Positions 15,880 to 24,587 of a stretch of 64,000 nt of DNA are shown in pieces. Source of the stretch: Hyphomonadaceae bacterium. Its GTDB lineage: Bacteria > Pseudomonadota > Alphaproteobacteria > Rhizobiales > Hyphomicrobiaceae. The translations under genes were made by a program, and so were the position numbers. The notes under the pieces were generated by a model that was not told where the DNA came from, made no database searches, and was given only the letters and a program-made list of their open reading frames with translations. The stretch spans positions 20,880-84,879 of the forward strand of contig JAIEQJ010000060.1 in assembly GCA_019747815.1 (NCBI GenBank), in the 5' to 3' direction. How positions within the stretch are numbered: position 1 is the first letter of the stretch; every line of letters starts with the position of its first letter.

Positions 15880-17192
15880 GCGGCTTCACGATCGCGGCGC
15901 TCGGCTTCGGCGCGATGCTCGTGCTCATCGCCCTGCGCATGCCCGTCGGCCTGTCGATGCTGGTGGTGGGCTCCATCGGCTACATCCACCTGTCGAGCTG
16001 GCCCGCGTTCTTCGCCTACATGAAGACCAATCCCTACTACCAGTTTGCCAACTACACCCTCTCGGTGATCCCCCTGTTCGTGCTGATGGGCGCGCTGGCC
16101 GAGCGCTCGGGCATCTCGACCAACCTGTTCCGCGCGGCGGAGGCCTTTGCCGGCCGCCTGCGGGGCGGGCTGGCGATGGCGGTGATCTGGGCCTGCACGG
16201 CGTTCGGCGCCATCTGCGGCTCGTCGGTCGCCACCACGGCCACCTTCGGCCGGGCGGCGCTGCCGGAGCTGCAGCGCTACAAGTACGACGGCGGCTTCGC
16301 GACGGGAACCATTGCCGTCGGCGGCACGCTCGGCATTCTCATTCCGCCGTCGATCATCCTGGTCGTCTATGCCATCACCACCGAGCAGAACATCGCCAAG
16401 CTGTTCAAGGCGGCGTTCATCCCGGGCCTCATGGCCGCGCTGTTCTACACGCTCGCCATCGCCTGGGTGGTGCGCCGCCGGCCCGAGCTGGCGCCGCCGG
16501 TGCCGGTCGACGTTGCCGATCGCGGCCGCGCGCTGGTGAAGGTGTGGCCGGTGCTGCTGGTGGCCCTGATCGTGCTCGGCGGCATCTATGGCGGCGTGTT
16601 CACGCCCACCGAGGGTGCCGCGTTCGGGGCGATCTCCATGCTGGTGGTGGGCGTGTTGCAGCGCACGCTCGATGTCAGGGGCATCATCGACAGCATCAAG
16701 CAGACGGCGGAAACCTCCGCCATGATTTTCATCATTCTGCTGGGGTCGGAGGTGTTCGACGCCTTCCTGGCGCTGTCGAAGCTGCCCGAGATGGCGGCCG
16801 AGCTGGTGGCGCATTCTGGGCTCGGCCCCTACGCGGTCATGCTCTCGCTCATGCTCTTCTACATCCTTCTCGGCGCCGTGATGGACGAGCTCGCCATGAT
16901 CCTGCTGACGCTGCCGGTGTTCTTCCCGATCGTGCAGGCACTGGACTTCGGCCTGCCGCCGGACGAGGTGGCCATCTGGTTCGGCATCCTTGTCCTGATC
17001 GTCGTCGGCATCGGTCTCACGGCGCCGCCGATCGGCCTCAACGTGTTCGTCATCAGCTCCATTGCCAGAACGGTTCCTATCGCCTCGACCTATCGCGGCG
17101 TGTTGCCGTTCATCGCCACGGACATCGTGCGCCTGGGCCTGGTCCTGATGTTCCCGGGCCTTGCGCTGTGGCTCGTGCGGCTGCTGAACTGA
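15876..17192 (+). CDS. TRAP transporter large membrane subunit (DctM family)
   Basis: The 438-aa protein is the transport channel of a TRAP system, driven by a sodium or proton gradient. It has about twelve hydrophobic segments and hallmark motifs: IPLFVLMGALAERSG, the CGSSVATTATFGRAALPE stretch, and GGTLGILIPPSIILVVYA. The C-terminal half repeats the pattern with DELAMILLTLPVFFPI. It starts in an ATGA overlap with dctQ. A DUF1330 gene follows after 60 bp, possibly in the same transcript. Confidence 0.95.
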   Translation: MSGFTIAALGFGAMLVLIALRMPVGLSMLVVGSIGYIHLSSWPAFFAYMKTNPYYQFANYTLSVIPLFVLMGALAERSGISTNLFRAAEAFAGRLRGGLAMAVIWACTAFGAICGSSVATTATFGRAALPELQRYKYDGGFATGTIAVGGTLGILIPPSIILVVYAITTEQNIAKLFKAAFIPGLMAALFYTLAIAWVVRRRPELAPPVPVDVADRGRALVKVWPVLLVALIVLGGIYGGVFTPTEGAAFGAISMLVVGVLQRTLDVRGIIDSIKQTAETSAMIFIILLGSEVFDAFLALSKLPEMAAELVAHSGLGPYAVMLSLMLFYILLGAVMDELAMILLTLPVFFPIVQALDFGLPPDEVAIWFGILVLIVVGIGLTAPPIGLNVFVISSIARTVPIASTYRGVLPFIATDIVRLGLVLMFPGLALWLVRLLN

Positions 17193-17252
17193 GGCTGGCG
17201 TCTCCCGCACCGGGACCGTCGACACCATGGAGCAGGATATGGGGAGCAGGAT

Positions 17253-17552
17253 ATGGCCAAGAAGGGCTACTGGATCGCGCACGTCACCATCACCGACCCC
17301 GAGCGCTACAAGGATTATATCGCTGCCAATGCCGAGCCCTTGCGGCGGTACGGCGCCCGCTTTCTCGTGCGCAATGGCGCGTGCGAGGCGGTGCGGGGAC
17401 AGATGCAGGCGCGGCGCCACGTCGTGATCGAGTTCGACAGCTACGCTGCGGCCCAAGCCTGCCATGCCTCCCCGGAGTATCAGGCGGCCGCCCGGATCCG
17501 CGACGAGGCCAGCACCGCGGACCTCATCATCATCGAGGGCTATGAGGGGTGA
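17253..17552 (+). CDS. DUF1330 family protein
   Basis: The 99-aa protein is a DUF1330 (ferredoxin-like alpha/beta barrel, dimeric) family member. Signature segments are GYWIAHVTITDPERYKDYIA, LRRYGARFLVRNG and the C-terminal RIRDEASTADLIIIEGYEG. These proteins are often found next to catabolic enzymes and have no settled biochemical role. It lies 60 bp after dctM with an AGCAGG-type ribosome binding site and is convergent with folD. A role in processing or sensing the transported substrate is possible but speculative. Confidence 0.88.
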   Translation: MAKKGYWIAHVTITDPERYKDYIAANAEPLRRYGARFLVRNGACEAVRGQMQARRHVVIEFDSYAAAQACHASPEYQAAARIRDEASTADLIIIEGYEG

Positions 17553-17586
17553 GCCGGGCTGGCAGCGGGCGGCCGCTGCAGGCTCA

Positions 17587-17602
17587 TGTTTCACGTGAAA
17601 CA
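17587..17602. other. parS centromere site 1
   Basis: TGTTTCACGTGAAACA is a perfect 16-bp palindrome and identical to the consensus parS site bound by chromosomal ParB (Spo0J). It lies in the convergent gap between the DUF1330 gene and folD. Its loaded ParB-CTP clamps would spread over flanking genes. parS sites cluster near the replication origin in alphaproteobacteria. Confidence 0.93.
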
Positions 17603-17620
17603 AATTAACCAGTCTATTGA

Positions 17621-17636
17621 TGTTTCACGTGAAACA
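17621..17636. other. parS centromere site 2
   Basis: A second perfect TGTTTCACGTGAAACA lies 34 bp from the first, centre to centre, in the same intergenic gap. The 18-bp spacer is AT-rich. Two identical sites this close rule out chance and make this a true double nucleation site for ParB. No parA, parB or rsmG gene is in the window. Confidence 0.93.
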
Positions 17637-17664
17637 TCTGAAGGCCATGCCCCTTGCCATTGCC

Positions 17665-18522
17665 TCAGCGCGGCGTGGCCCTGGCCGCCTCCAGCGTGTT
17701 CTTGAGCAGGCAGGCGATGGTCATGGGGCCAACGCCGCCGGGCACGGGCGTGATGGCGCCGGCCACCTCGGCAGCCTCCGCAAACGCCACGTCGCCCACC
17801 AGCCGGCTCTTGCCCGCCCCGTCCTCGACCCGCTGGATGCCGACGTCGATCACCGTGGCGCCGGGCTTGATCCAGCTGCCCCGCACCATCTCGGCGCGGC
17901 CCACGGCCGCCACCACGATATCGGCGCGCCGCACCACGTCGGGCAGGTTGCGGGTGCGCGAGTGGGCAATCGTCACGGTGCAGCTTTGGCCGAGCAGCAG
18001 CTGGGCCATCGGCTTGCCGACGATGTTGGAGCGGCCGATCACCACCGCATCGAGCCCCGCAAGCTCCGGCCGCACCGTCTTGGCGAGGACCAGGCAGCCG
18101 GTCGGCGTGCAGGGCGCCAGCGCTGGCTCGCCGATCGCCAGACGGCCGACATTGACGGGATGGAAGCCGTCGACGTCCTTGGCCGGGTCGATCGCCTCGA
18201 TCACCTTGCTGGCGTCGATGTGCTTGGGCAGAGGCAGCTGCACCAGGATGCCGTGCACGTCGGCCCGCTGGTTCAGCTCCGCAATCAGGGCCAGCAGCCT
18301 GGCCTCGGCCGTGTCGGCCGGCAGTTTGTGCTCGAACGAGCCCATGCCGGCCTCGCGGGTGGCGGTCGCCTTGCTGCGCACGTAGACCTGGCTGGCGGGG
18401 TCCTCGCCCACCAGCACGACCGCCAGGCCCGGCGTCACGCCGCGCTCGCGCTGCATTGCCTCCACGCCGGCGGCCACCTCGCGGCGCAGCGCCGCGGCTA
18501 TTGCTTTGCCATCGATGATCAT
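17665..18522 (-). CDS. folD: Bifunctional methylenetetrahydrofolate dehydrogenase/cyclohydrolase FolD
   Basis: FolD interconverts 5,10-methylene-, methenyl- and 10-formyl-tetrahydrofolate with NADP in the cytosol. The 285-aa product has the full set of motifs: [14 protein letters not shown] with the catalytic Lys region, the signature [26 protein letters not shown], and the Rossmann [15 protein letters not shown]. The C-terminal [18 protein letters not shown] is the second FolD signature. The ATG at 18,522 overlaps the DUF167 stop (ATGA); a farther ATG at 18,555 would give 11 more residues. It is the third gene of a yggT-DUF167-folD operon. Confidence 0.97.
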   Translation of the reverse strand: MIIDGKAIAAALRREVAAGVEAMQRERGVTPGLAVVLVGEDPASQVYVRSKATATREAGMGSFEHKLPADTAEARLLALIAELNQRADVHGILVQLPLPKHIDASKVIEAIDPAKDVDGFHPVNVGRLAIGEPALAPCTPTGCLVLAKTVRPELAGLDAVVIGRSNIVGKPMAQLLLGQSCTVTIAHSRTRNLPDVVRRADIVVAAVGRAEMVRGSWIKPGATVIDVGIQRVEDGAGKSRLVGDVAFAEAAEVAGAITPVPGGVGPMTIACLLKNTLEAARATPR

Positions 18523-18875
18523 GATGCGGACTGCTTCGCCTTCATTGTTGTGCATTGTGCGGCCATGCGGGCCGCGATCAGCGTTTCCAGTTCGCCTGGA
18601 TCGCCGTCGATGTCCAGCGTCTTGATGCGCGACTTACCGCCATGGGTCACCGCCACGCGCGTCTTGGCAACACCCAGCCACTGCGCCACGACGGTCTCGA
18701 CCGACCGGTTGGCCTTGCCGTCCTCGGCGACGGCGCGCACGCGCACCTTGAGCGCCGCACCATCCGCGGTCTGGATGATGCCCTCGACGCCGTCCCGCGC
18801 CGATCCGGGGGTGACGCGGGCCAGCACGCGCAGGCCGGTCTTGCTGACGCGCCAGGCCTGCGGGCCGGGCGGCAT
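18519..18875 (-). CDS. DUF167 (YggU) family protein
   Basis: The 118-aa protein has the conserved DUF167/UPF0235 core: [38 protein letters not shown] and a hydrophobic C-terminal strand in [19 protein letters not shown]. The family is widespread, has a small alpha/beta fold and has no established function. It starts with ATG at 18,875 overlapping the yggT stop as TGATG and ends overlapping the folD start, so three genes are tightly coupled. This order is common in Hyphomicrobiales. Confidence 0.9.
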   Translation of the reverse strand: MPPGPQAWRVSKTGLRVLARVTPGSARDGVEGIIQTADGAALKVRVRAVAEDGKANRSVETVVAQWLGVAKTRVAVTHGGKSRIKTLDIDGDPGELETLIAARMAAQCTTMKAKQSAS

Positions 18876-19165
18876 CACACGAACAGCTTGGCGAGGTTGG
18901 TCAGAACCACGGACTGGATGAAAAAGCAGATCAGGATCAGAACGAGGGGCGAGATGTCGATGCCGCCGAGATCCGGCAGCATGCGGCGGATCGGCCGCAG
19001 CGCCGGCTCGGTCAGGGCATTGAGCCCCTGCCACAGGGAGCGCACGAACTGGTTGTAGGGGTTGATGACGTTGAAGGCGATCAGCCAGCTCATCACGGCG
19101 CCCGCGATGATGATGTAGACATAAAGCGTAATGATGTAGCTGATGAAGTTGAGCAGTTCGAGCAT
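18875..19165 (-). CDS. YggT family inner membrane protein
   Basis: The 96-aa protein has two long hydrophobic segments (residues about 3-30 and 68-92) separated by a conserved NPYNQFVRSLWQGLNALTEP and ALRPIRRMLPDLGGIDISP, the mark of the YggT/Ycf19 family. Members are integral membrane proteins linked to cell division, osmotic tolerance or membrane-complex assembly; the role here is not known. AGAGGA seven bases before ATG 19,165 fixes the start. It heads the operon with DUF167 and folD. Confidence 0.92.
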   Translation of the reverse strand: MLELLNFISYIITLYVYIIIAGAVMSWLIAFNVINPYNQFVRSLWQGLNALTEPALRPIRRMLPDLGGIDISPLVLILICFFIQSVVLTNLAKLFV

Positions 19166-19376
19166 GGGTCCTCTCTTGAGGATGTGCCGGTGGGTCGAGA
19201 TGTAAAGCCCTGGCGCGGGCCCCACAAGAGGCCGGCGCCGCGCATCCACCTTCACGGCGCATGCGGGCCTGCTCGTGCGGCGGCAAGGCATGGCACGCTC
19301 CACGGGCAGATCGGGCTTAGCTGTGCCGCAGGGGCGCGTTTCGCCCCTCGATGGGAGGCGGCGGCCAGCGGCTTGC

Positions 19377-19406
19377 TTGACAAGGGGGAGGCCCGCCACA
19401 TAAATG
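19377..19406 (+). promoter_or_regulatory. Promoter of tRNA-Ala gene
   Basis: A perfect TTGACA at 19,377-19,382 is followed after 16-18 bp by CATAAATG, a fair -10 region. Initiation would fall near 19,412, a few bases before the mature 5' end at 19,419. The GC-rich stretch just after the -10 fits a stringently controlled stable-RNA promoter. Confidence 0.7.
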
Positions 19407-19418
19407 GCCCCACCCTTA

Positions 19419-19494
19419 GGGGCCGTAGCTCAGATGGGAGAGCGCTGCAATCGCACTGCAGAGGTCAGGGGTTCGATTCCCCTCGGCTCCACCA
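19419..19494 (+). tRNA. tRNA-Ala (anticodon CGC)
   Basis: The 76-nt sequence folds as a full cloverleaf with encoded CCA. Acceptor arms are GGGGCCG and CGGCTCC; the D arm is GCTC...GAGC; the anticodon stem CTGCA/TGCAG encloses ATCGCAC, giving anticodon CGC at positions 34-36; the T arm is AGGGG-TTCGATT-CCCCT. It decodes GCG, a frequent alanine codon in this high-GC genome. It is isolated from other RNA genes. The 3' end is a possible integration site, but I saw no duplicated copy in the window. Confidence 0.97.
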
Positions 19495-19985
19495 ATTAAA
19501 CCAGGTACTTACGTCGCTTTCAGAATCTTCCGCAATTGCCGTTCACGCAGGGTTCGCGCAGCAAGCATGCGCTCGCATGCAGCGCCCGTGTGCGGTGGAC
19601 AAGGCAAACGAGGCGGAATGCATGCACTGCGCACATCTGTCGGTCGCCGCGATCCCTGATCCGCGAGCCACGCGGCGGCTTCCATTTCCGCGGTGAGGTC
19701 CGCTGGCCCGTTCAGCGCCGAGCGGCCGGACGGTCGATCGACAAGAATATGACGGCATACGGGTGAAGCTGTCATGTTCGAGCCCTGCAGGATATCCGAG
19801 GCGCATCGCAGCGGCTTGAGCCACGGCCCGAGCCAAAATCGAGCTCAGGCCATGACCGGTGCTCCTACACCACCACCAGGGATACGACCAAGAGTCCCGC
19901 TAGCCGACGCTGGGAAGGCGAGGGTTTTACCCGATCCCTTCAGCCGGCCGTACCTGTCAATATTGTTCCTTCGGGCTCGCCGCGC
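19495..19985. other. 491-bp region without a supported gene
   Basis: Short open frames are present on both strands but none resembles a known family or has a convincing ribosome binding site. The base composition is slightly less GC-rich than neighbouring genes. The region may be the remains of a deletion or insertion beside the tRNA gene, and it must hold any promoter for the sulfatase gene at 19,986. Confidence 0.5.
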
Positions 19986-21433
19986 ATGCGACCAAACCGA
20001 CGACAGGCCCTTGCATTGTTGGCTGGCACTGTGTCGACTGCCGGCACGATGGCTGCTGGCCTTGGCAAATTGCGGACGGCTCGCGCACAGGGGACCGCGA
20101 AGCCAAGCATACTGTTCATCCTCGCAGACAATCTCGGCTACGGCGAACTGGGGGCGTACGGCGGTGGAGCTACACGTGGTGCGGCCACGCCCCGAATGGA
20201 CTCCCTGGCGCGCGAGGGCTTGCGCCTGACCAACATGAACATGGAAACCCAATGCACGCCGAGCCGGTCGAGCATCCTGACCGGGCGCTACGCGATCCGT
20301 TCCGGTACCCATTCGGTGCCATTCGGCGGCGTGGCGGATGGCCTCACGCAGTGGGAAGTGACGTTGGCCGAGGCTCTCTCCGCCGCAGGCTACGCCACGG
20401 CGCTCTACGGAAAATGGCACCTCGGCAGCCATGATGGCCGCCTGCCCAACGACCAAGGGTTCGACGAGTGGTACGGCATCCCGCGCACCACCGACGAAGC
20501 GCTGTGGCCGAGTTCAGCCGGATACTCGCCCAGCGTCATGCCGCCGGAACAGATCATGGAAGGACGCAAGGGCGAGAAAAGCCGCGCGGTGCGCATATAC
20601 GACCTGGAGCAGCGGCGGCTTATCGATGCCGAGCTCACACGGCGGACCATCGCGTTCATGGAGCGCAACGTGTCGGTGAGGAGACCGTTCTTCGCTTATG
20701 CCAGCATCACACAGCCGCATCTGCCGACTCTCCCAAATCCTGCCTTTGCGGGCAGGACGGGCAACGGCGAGTGGGCCGACATGCTGGCGGAGATGGACCA
20801 CAACGTCGGGCAGATGCTGGACGCGGTCGACCGGCTCGGCATCCGCGACGGCACCATCGTGATCTTCGCGAGCGACAACGGACCCAAGTTCGTCAAGCCC
20901 TGGGATGGCTGGGCTGGACCATGGCGCGGCCAATATTTCACCGCGTGGGAAGGCGGCATCCGCGTGCCGTTCATGATCCGCCGGCCAGGAAGGATACGTG
21001 CGGGCCGTGTCAGCGACGAGATCGTGCACGGCGCTGATCTGTTCCCCACTCTCGCCCGCATCACGGGCGCCCGCGTACCGGACGATCGACCGTCGACGGC
21101 GTAGACCAGTCGGCCTTCTTCCTGGGTGAAAGCGAGAGATCGAAACGCGAAGGCATCCTAATCTGGTGCGCCGACCGCCTGCAGGCGGTGAAGTGGCGCA
21201 ACTTCAAAGTCCATTTCTACAAGCAGGACACGATGGTTTCGCCGGCGCAAAAGCTCGGCATACCGCTGCTGTTCAATCTCTACACCAATCCGCGGGAAGA
21301 CGAAGACAAGCCGGCCACAGACACCTGGATCATCGGCCCGGCGCTCAAGATGGTGGCCGAGTTCGAAGAGAGCACAAAGAAGCATCCGCTGATCGCCATG
21401 GGCACGCCTGATCCTTGCACGCCGCTGAGATGA
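19986..21433 (+). pseudogene. Arylsulfatase-family gene with frameshift near the 3' end
   Basis: The gene encodes a secreted formylglycine-dependent sulfatase, which hydrolyses sulfate esters. A Tat-like leader (PNRRQALALLAG) is followed by ILFILADNLGYGELGAYGGG, the catalytic CTPSRSSILTGR, the GKWHLG motif, and FASDNGPKFVKPWDGW. Frame 1 ends at a TAG after ARVPDDRPSTA. From about 21,086 a different frame continues with VDGVDQSAFFLGE, WRNFKVHFYKQDTMV and ends TPDPCTPLR, the normal family C terminus. Loss of a single base near 21,088-21,093 explains this; a family-like PIDGVDQ would be restored by one added nucleotide. The joined length is about 482 residues. It is either a recent pseudogene or a sequencing error; truncated product would still hold the active site. 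Confidence 0.85.
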
Positions 21434-21865
21434 GAACGCGATCGAGGCTGAGAACACTGTTGGATAGAGTGGGGATGCTCGGCATCCGTCGAGCGCCGAT
21501 GCGACATGAGGCGCGACCGTACCGTCAGCGAAGTGGCCGATTCAGAACAGCTTGCGTCGCCTGGACGAGGTTCTGTTCGGCGATCCCAATCCGCTCAACA
21601 TCCCATCAATGACCAGACGTTCGACGTCACCTTCTATCCGCCGCCCGCCACCGCGCCCGGCTTCCGCAGTCCGCACACGGTCATTCTCACCGGCCCCGAC
21701 ACCGGTGTTTTGCTGCGTCGCTTTGCATCCCGCCGGCCCACTGTTTCCACGCCATGGTGCGCCTCATGCTTGCGCGGCGTCGACCTGCGGTGCCGATGTC
21801 CTGCCGCTGATCCGATCGAGCGGCGGCGGGATTGGGGCCGCCACCGCGCAAGCGAGCAAGCCGCC
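21434..21865. other. 432-bp region without a supported gene
   Basis: Between the sulfatase end and the ureidoglycine aminohydrolase stop there is no gene I can support. The plus strand has an overlapping set of short frames, including one reading QTFDVTFYPPPATAP, which looks protein-like but is matched to no family I know and is not kept open at a plausible start. It may be a decayed gene that belonged with the sulfatase. Confidence 0.4.
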
Positions 21866-22717
21866 TCAGCTGCGTCGGCCGGGATCGGCGCCGCGCACCT
21901 GAAGCTGGGCGTGCCGATTGACGTCCTTGTAGAGCAGGTAGCGGAAGCGGCCGGGACCGCCGGCATAGCAGGCCTGCGGGCAAAACGCCCTCAGCCACAT
22001 GAAGTCGCCCGCCTGCACCTCGACCCAATCCTTGTTGAGCCGGTACACCGCCTTGCCCTCCAGCACGTACAGGCCGTGCTCCATGACGTGCGTCTCCTCG
22101 AACGGGATGGAGCCGCCAGGCTCGAACGTCACGACGGTCACGTGCATGTCATGGCGCAGGTCCTTGTGATCGACGAAGCGCGTCGTCGCCCAGCGGCCTT
22201 CCGTGCCCGGCATCGGCGCCGGCGTGATCTTTCTCTCGTTGGTGACCAGCGCCGAGGGGGCCGATAGCCCCGGCACGGGCTCGTACTGCTTGCGGATCCA
22301 ATGAAAGCGTGCCGCCGCCGGCTTCGTGTTGCGCAGCGACCAGGCGCTCGACGGCGGGATATAGGCGAACCCGCCCGGCTCCATGACATGCTTGCTGCCA
22401 TCGAGCGTCAGCTCGCATTCGCCCTCCAGAACGAAAAGCACGCCCTCGGCCTGAGGGTTGGGCTCGGGTCGGTCGCTGCCGCCGCGTGGTCCGACCTCCA
22501 TGATGTACTGCGCAAAGGTTTCGGCAAAGCCAGACATGGGGCGGGCAATGATCCAGGCGCGCGTTTCCTCCCAGTGCGGCAGCGCGCTGGTGACGATGTC
22601 TCGCAGCACGCCACCGGGGATGACCGCATAGGCCTCGGTGAAAACCGCGCGGCCGGTCAGCAGCTCGGTCTGAGCGGGATGACCGCCGTGGGGCGCATGG
22701 TAGCTGGAGGAGCTCAT
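21866..22717 (-). CDS. allE: (S)-ureidoglycine aminohydrolase
   Basis: This 283-aa bicupin hydrolyses (S)-ureidoglycine to (S)-ureidoglycolate and ammonia in purine catabolism. Marks of the family are ALPHWEETRAWIIARPMSGF, the first cupin with VLFVLEGECELTLDG and PGGFAYIPP, and the metal-binding second cupin with FEETHVMEHGLYVLEGKAVY and DFMWLRAFCPQACYAGG. The E-T-H...E...Q pattern supplies the Mn2+ ligands. It is the last gene of the puuD-allA-allE operon, with 24 bp to the allA stop. Product and substrate flow directly into AllA. Confidence 0.93.
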   Translation of the reverse strand: MSSSSYHAPHGGHPAQTELLTGRAVFTEAYAVIPGGVLRDIVTSALPHWEETRAWIIARPMSGFAETFAQYIMEVGPRGGSDRPEPNPQAEGVLFVLEGECELTLDGSKHVMEPGGFAYIPPSSAWSLRNTKPAAARFHWIRKQYEPVPGLSAPSALVTNERKITPAPMPGTEGRWATTRFVDHKDLRHDMHVTVVTFEPGGSIPFEETHVMEHGLYVLEGKAVYRLNKDWVEVQAGDFMWLRAFCPQACYAGGPGRFRYLLYKDVNRHAQLQVRGADPGRRS

Positions 22718-22741
22718 AGGAGGCCTCGTTTCCTTCGATGC

Positions 22742-23233
22742 TTATGATGCAAGTTGCAGAACATGCGGCTCGTCGAGCCAGACTTCCTCGAGATTGCTGC
22801 CCGGGCCGGCGCGATCGACAACGATGAAGCGCTCGCCGTCGGATTCGACGAGAAGAGGGTGGTGCCAGACGTTTCTGCCGTAGTTCACGCCCTGACGGCC
22901 GGTGGCGCGAAAGGCGCGGTAGCTTTGCGGCTGGCGCGGATCATCGCAGACGAGGACGAGCCACGCGGCTGCCTGCAGGGGAAAGAAGAGCTGGGTGCCG
23001 AGGGGATGGCGCTCCATCAGCTCGACGGCGACGGGACGCGGTCGCGCGCGTGCCGTGAACAGCGAGACGTTGACGCTGCCGCCCTCGGCCGCAACGTCGA
23101 TGCGGGCGAGGCCGTTGACGCGCTCGGCGAAGCCCTGATTGATGCCGATGTGTTCTGCGCCCTCCATCTCGACGACATCGCCGAAGCGGGCGAAGGCGGC
23201 CCTGGTCAGTGGTTCGCTGGCTATCGTGTGCAT
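22742..23233 (-). CDS. allA: Ureidoglycolate lyase
   Basis: AllA cleaves (S)-ureidoglycolate into glyoxylate and urea, the last step of the pathway. The 163-aa product matches family size and motifs: EPLTRAAFARFGDVVE, VSLFTARARPRP, the ERHPLGTQLFFPL stretch and YGRNVWHHPLLV, whose His residues line the active site, then VDRAGPGSNLEEVWLDEP. It starts with ATG at 23,233 after a GGAGCC site, 24 bp from the puuD stop. Spacing on both sides supports co-transcription. No urease genes are in the window. Confidence 0.95.
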   Translation of the reverse strand: MHTIASEPLTRAAFARFGDVVEMEGAEHIGINQGFAERVNGLARIDVAAEGGSVNVSLFTARARPRPVAVELMERHPLGTQLFFPLQAAAWLVLVCDDPRQPQSYRAFRATGRQGVNYGRNVWHHPLLVESDGERFIVVDRAGPGSNLEEVWLDEPHVLQLAS

Positions 23234-23257
23234 GCGCTCAGGCTCCGAGGCGAAAAG

Positions 23258-24466
23258 TCAGCGGCTGGCGAGCCAGACGCCGAGAGTTTGGCGTTCGGCG
23301 GGCGTCATCTGGGTGATGTTGTTCGGCGGCATGGCATTGGTCGTCACCGAGAACAGGCGAATGGCCTCCTTTTGATGCGCGATTTGGGCCTGTGTCTCCA
23401 GCACTACGCCCTTCGGCGGCGTCGCTAGGCCCTGCCAGGCCGGCTGGGCTGCATGGCACATGGAGCAGCGGCTGGCGATGATGCTGTCGACCTCCTTGGG
23501 GACGCTGACGGTGGAGGCCGCCTTGACCGGCCTCTCCGCCTTGAGCTTGAGCCACTCGCGTCCGGCGGGGTTCGACAGCATGCTGACCCATATCGCCGCG
23601 AGGATCGCCACCGTCGCTCCGGCCCACGCCCACCATTTGTTGCCGCGGCCGGCGTGGCGCTGATTGTAGAAATGGCGCACCAGCGCGCCTGCAACCAGCA
23701 CGAAGCCCACCATGACCCAGGCGTACGGCGAGGTGAACGTCAGCGGATAATGCCCCGAGATCATCAGGAACAGCACGGGTAGCGTGAGGTAGTTGTTGTG
23801 CGTCGAGCGCATCTTGGCCTGCTTGCCAAAGTCGGGATTGGGCACGCGTCCCGCGATGAGGTCGGCGATCACCTTCTTCTGGTTGGGGATGATGTTCATG
23901 AAGACGTTGCCGGACATGATCGTGCCCATGAGGGCGCCGGTATGGATCAGCGCGCCGCGTCCCGAGAACATCTGCTGGAAGAACCAGGCCATGCCCATGA
24001 TGAAGGCGAAGCCGACCGCGGCAAGCGCCACCTCGTTCTTGGCCAGCGGCGATTTCACCAAGGCGTCGTAGACGAACCAGCCCAGCACGAGGCTGCCGAT
24101 GCCGATCGCGGCGGCAACGGGGGGCGACAGCGGACGCACCGCCGGATCGATCAGATAGAGGTCGGAGCCGAGATAGTAGACCCATACGAGCAGGAAGAAG
24201 CCTGAGATCCAGGTCGAGTAGGCCTCCCACTTGTGCCACATCAGCTCGGCGGGGAGCTGGTCGGGCGCGACCAGGTACTTTCTGACCTGGTAGAAGCCGC
24301 CGCCGTGCACCTCCCACGCCTCACCGCCCTTGGAGATCTCGGGGATGCTCTTCAGCGCCGCGTCGAGGTGCATGAAATAGAACGAGGATCCGATCCAGGC
24401 GATGCCCGTGATGATATGCACCCATCGGAGCAGCAGTCCGCCCCACTCCAGTGCGATGGCGTCCAT
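23258..24466 (-). CDS. puuD: Urate hydroxylase PuuD (membrane urate oxidase with cytochrome c domain)
   Basis: PuuD oxidises urate to 5-hydroxyisourate and passes electrons to the respiratory chain instead of making H2O2. The 402-aa product has about eight membrane segments in the first 300 residues, beginning EWGGLLLRWVHIITGIAWIG with conserved His, and SGNVFMNIIPNQKKVI. The C-terminal 90 residues form a cytochrome c domain with the haem motif CSMCHA and distal-ligand region NAMPPNNITQMT. The ATG at 24,466 (MDAIALEWGG) is chosen; a longer frame upstream crosses the promoter region. It heads an operon with allA and allE, divergent from the LysR gene. Confidence 0.95.
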   Translation of the reverse strand: MDAIALEWGGLLLRWVHIITGIAWIGSSFYFMHLDAALKSIPEISKGGEAWEVHGGGFYQVRKYLVAPDQLPAELMWHKWEAYSTWISGFFLLVWVYYLGSDLYLIDPAVRPLSPPVAAAIGIGSLVLGWFVYDALVKSPLAKNEVALAAVGFAFIMGMAWFFQQMFSGRGALIHTGALMGTIMSGNVFMNIIPNQKKVIADLIAGRVPNPDFGKQAKMRSTHNNYLTLPVLFLMISGHYPLTFTSPYAWVMVGFVLVAGALVRHFYNQRHAGRGNKWWAWAGATVAILAAIWVSMLSNPAGREWLKLKAERPVKAASTVSVPKEVDSIIASRCSMCHAAQPAWQGLATPPKGVVLETQAQIAHQKEAIRLFSVTTNAMPPNNITQMTPAERQTLGVWLASR

Positions 24467-24516
24467 GAACTTCGTCTCCCGTATGATTGTCGCCGCCTGG
24501 TCGAGGGGCCGTTCAG

Positions 24517-24537
24517 GCCAACCTAGGCAAGGTTGGC
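24517..24537. promoter_or_regulatory. Perfect palindrome in puuD/LysR intergenic region
   Basis: GCCAACCT-AGGCA-AGGTTGGC is a perfect 8-bp inverted repeat in the 121-bp gap between divergent puuD and the LysR gene, about 50 bp from each start. It is the best candidate operator for a purine-responsive regulator. It is GC-balanced rather than the AT-rich T-N11-A form typical of LysR proteins, so the binder is uncertain. Confidence 0.55.
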
Positions 24538-24587
24538 TCTTGCTGATATGGTGCAAAACTACAATGATTTTCAAATAGAACGGAACA

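Noticed and set aside
15744..17603. Minus-strand open frame beginning MFHVKHE at the parS site
   Set aside because: The MFHVKH text is only the translation of the parS palindrome, and the rest is antisense to dctM. It resembles the start of some RsmG proteins by coincidence of parS location.
17553..17664. Replication origin at the parS sites
   Set aside because: No DnaA-box cluster, AT-rich unwinding region or origin-linked gene (dnaA, hemE, parAB, rsmG) is seen. parS alone does not mark oriC.
19419..19985. Integrative element beginning at the tRNA-Ala 3' end
   Set aside because: No integrase gene and no second copy of the tRNA 3' end were found in the window. The empty stretch is only suggestive.
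21552..21902. Plus-strand frames between the sulfatase and allE
   Set aside because: They are short, overlap one another, have no recognised domain or ribosome binding site, and one runs into the antisense of allE.
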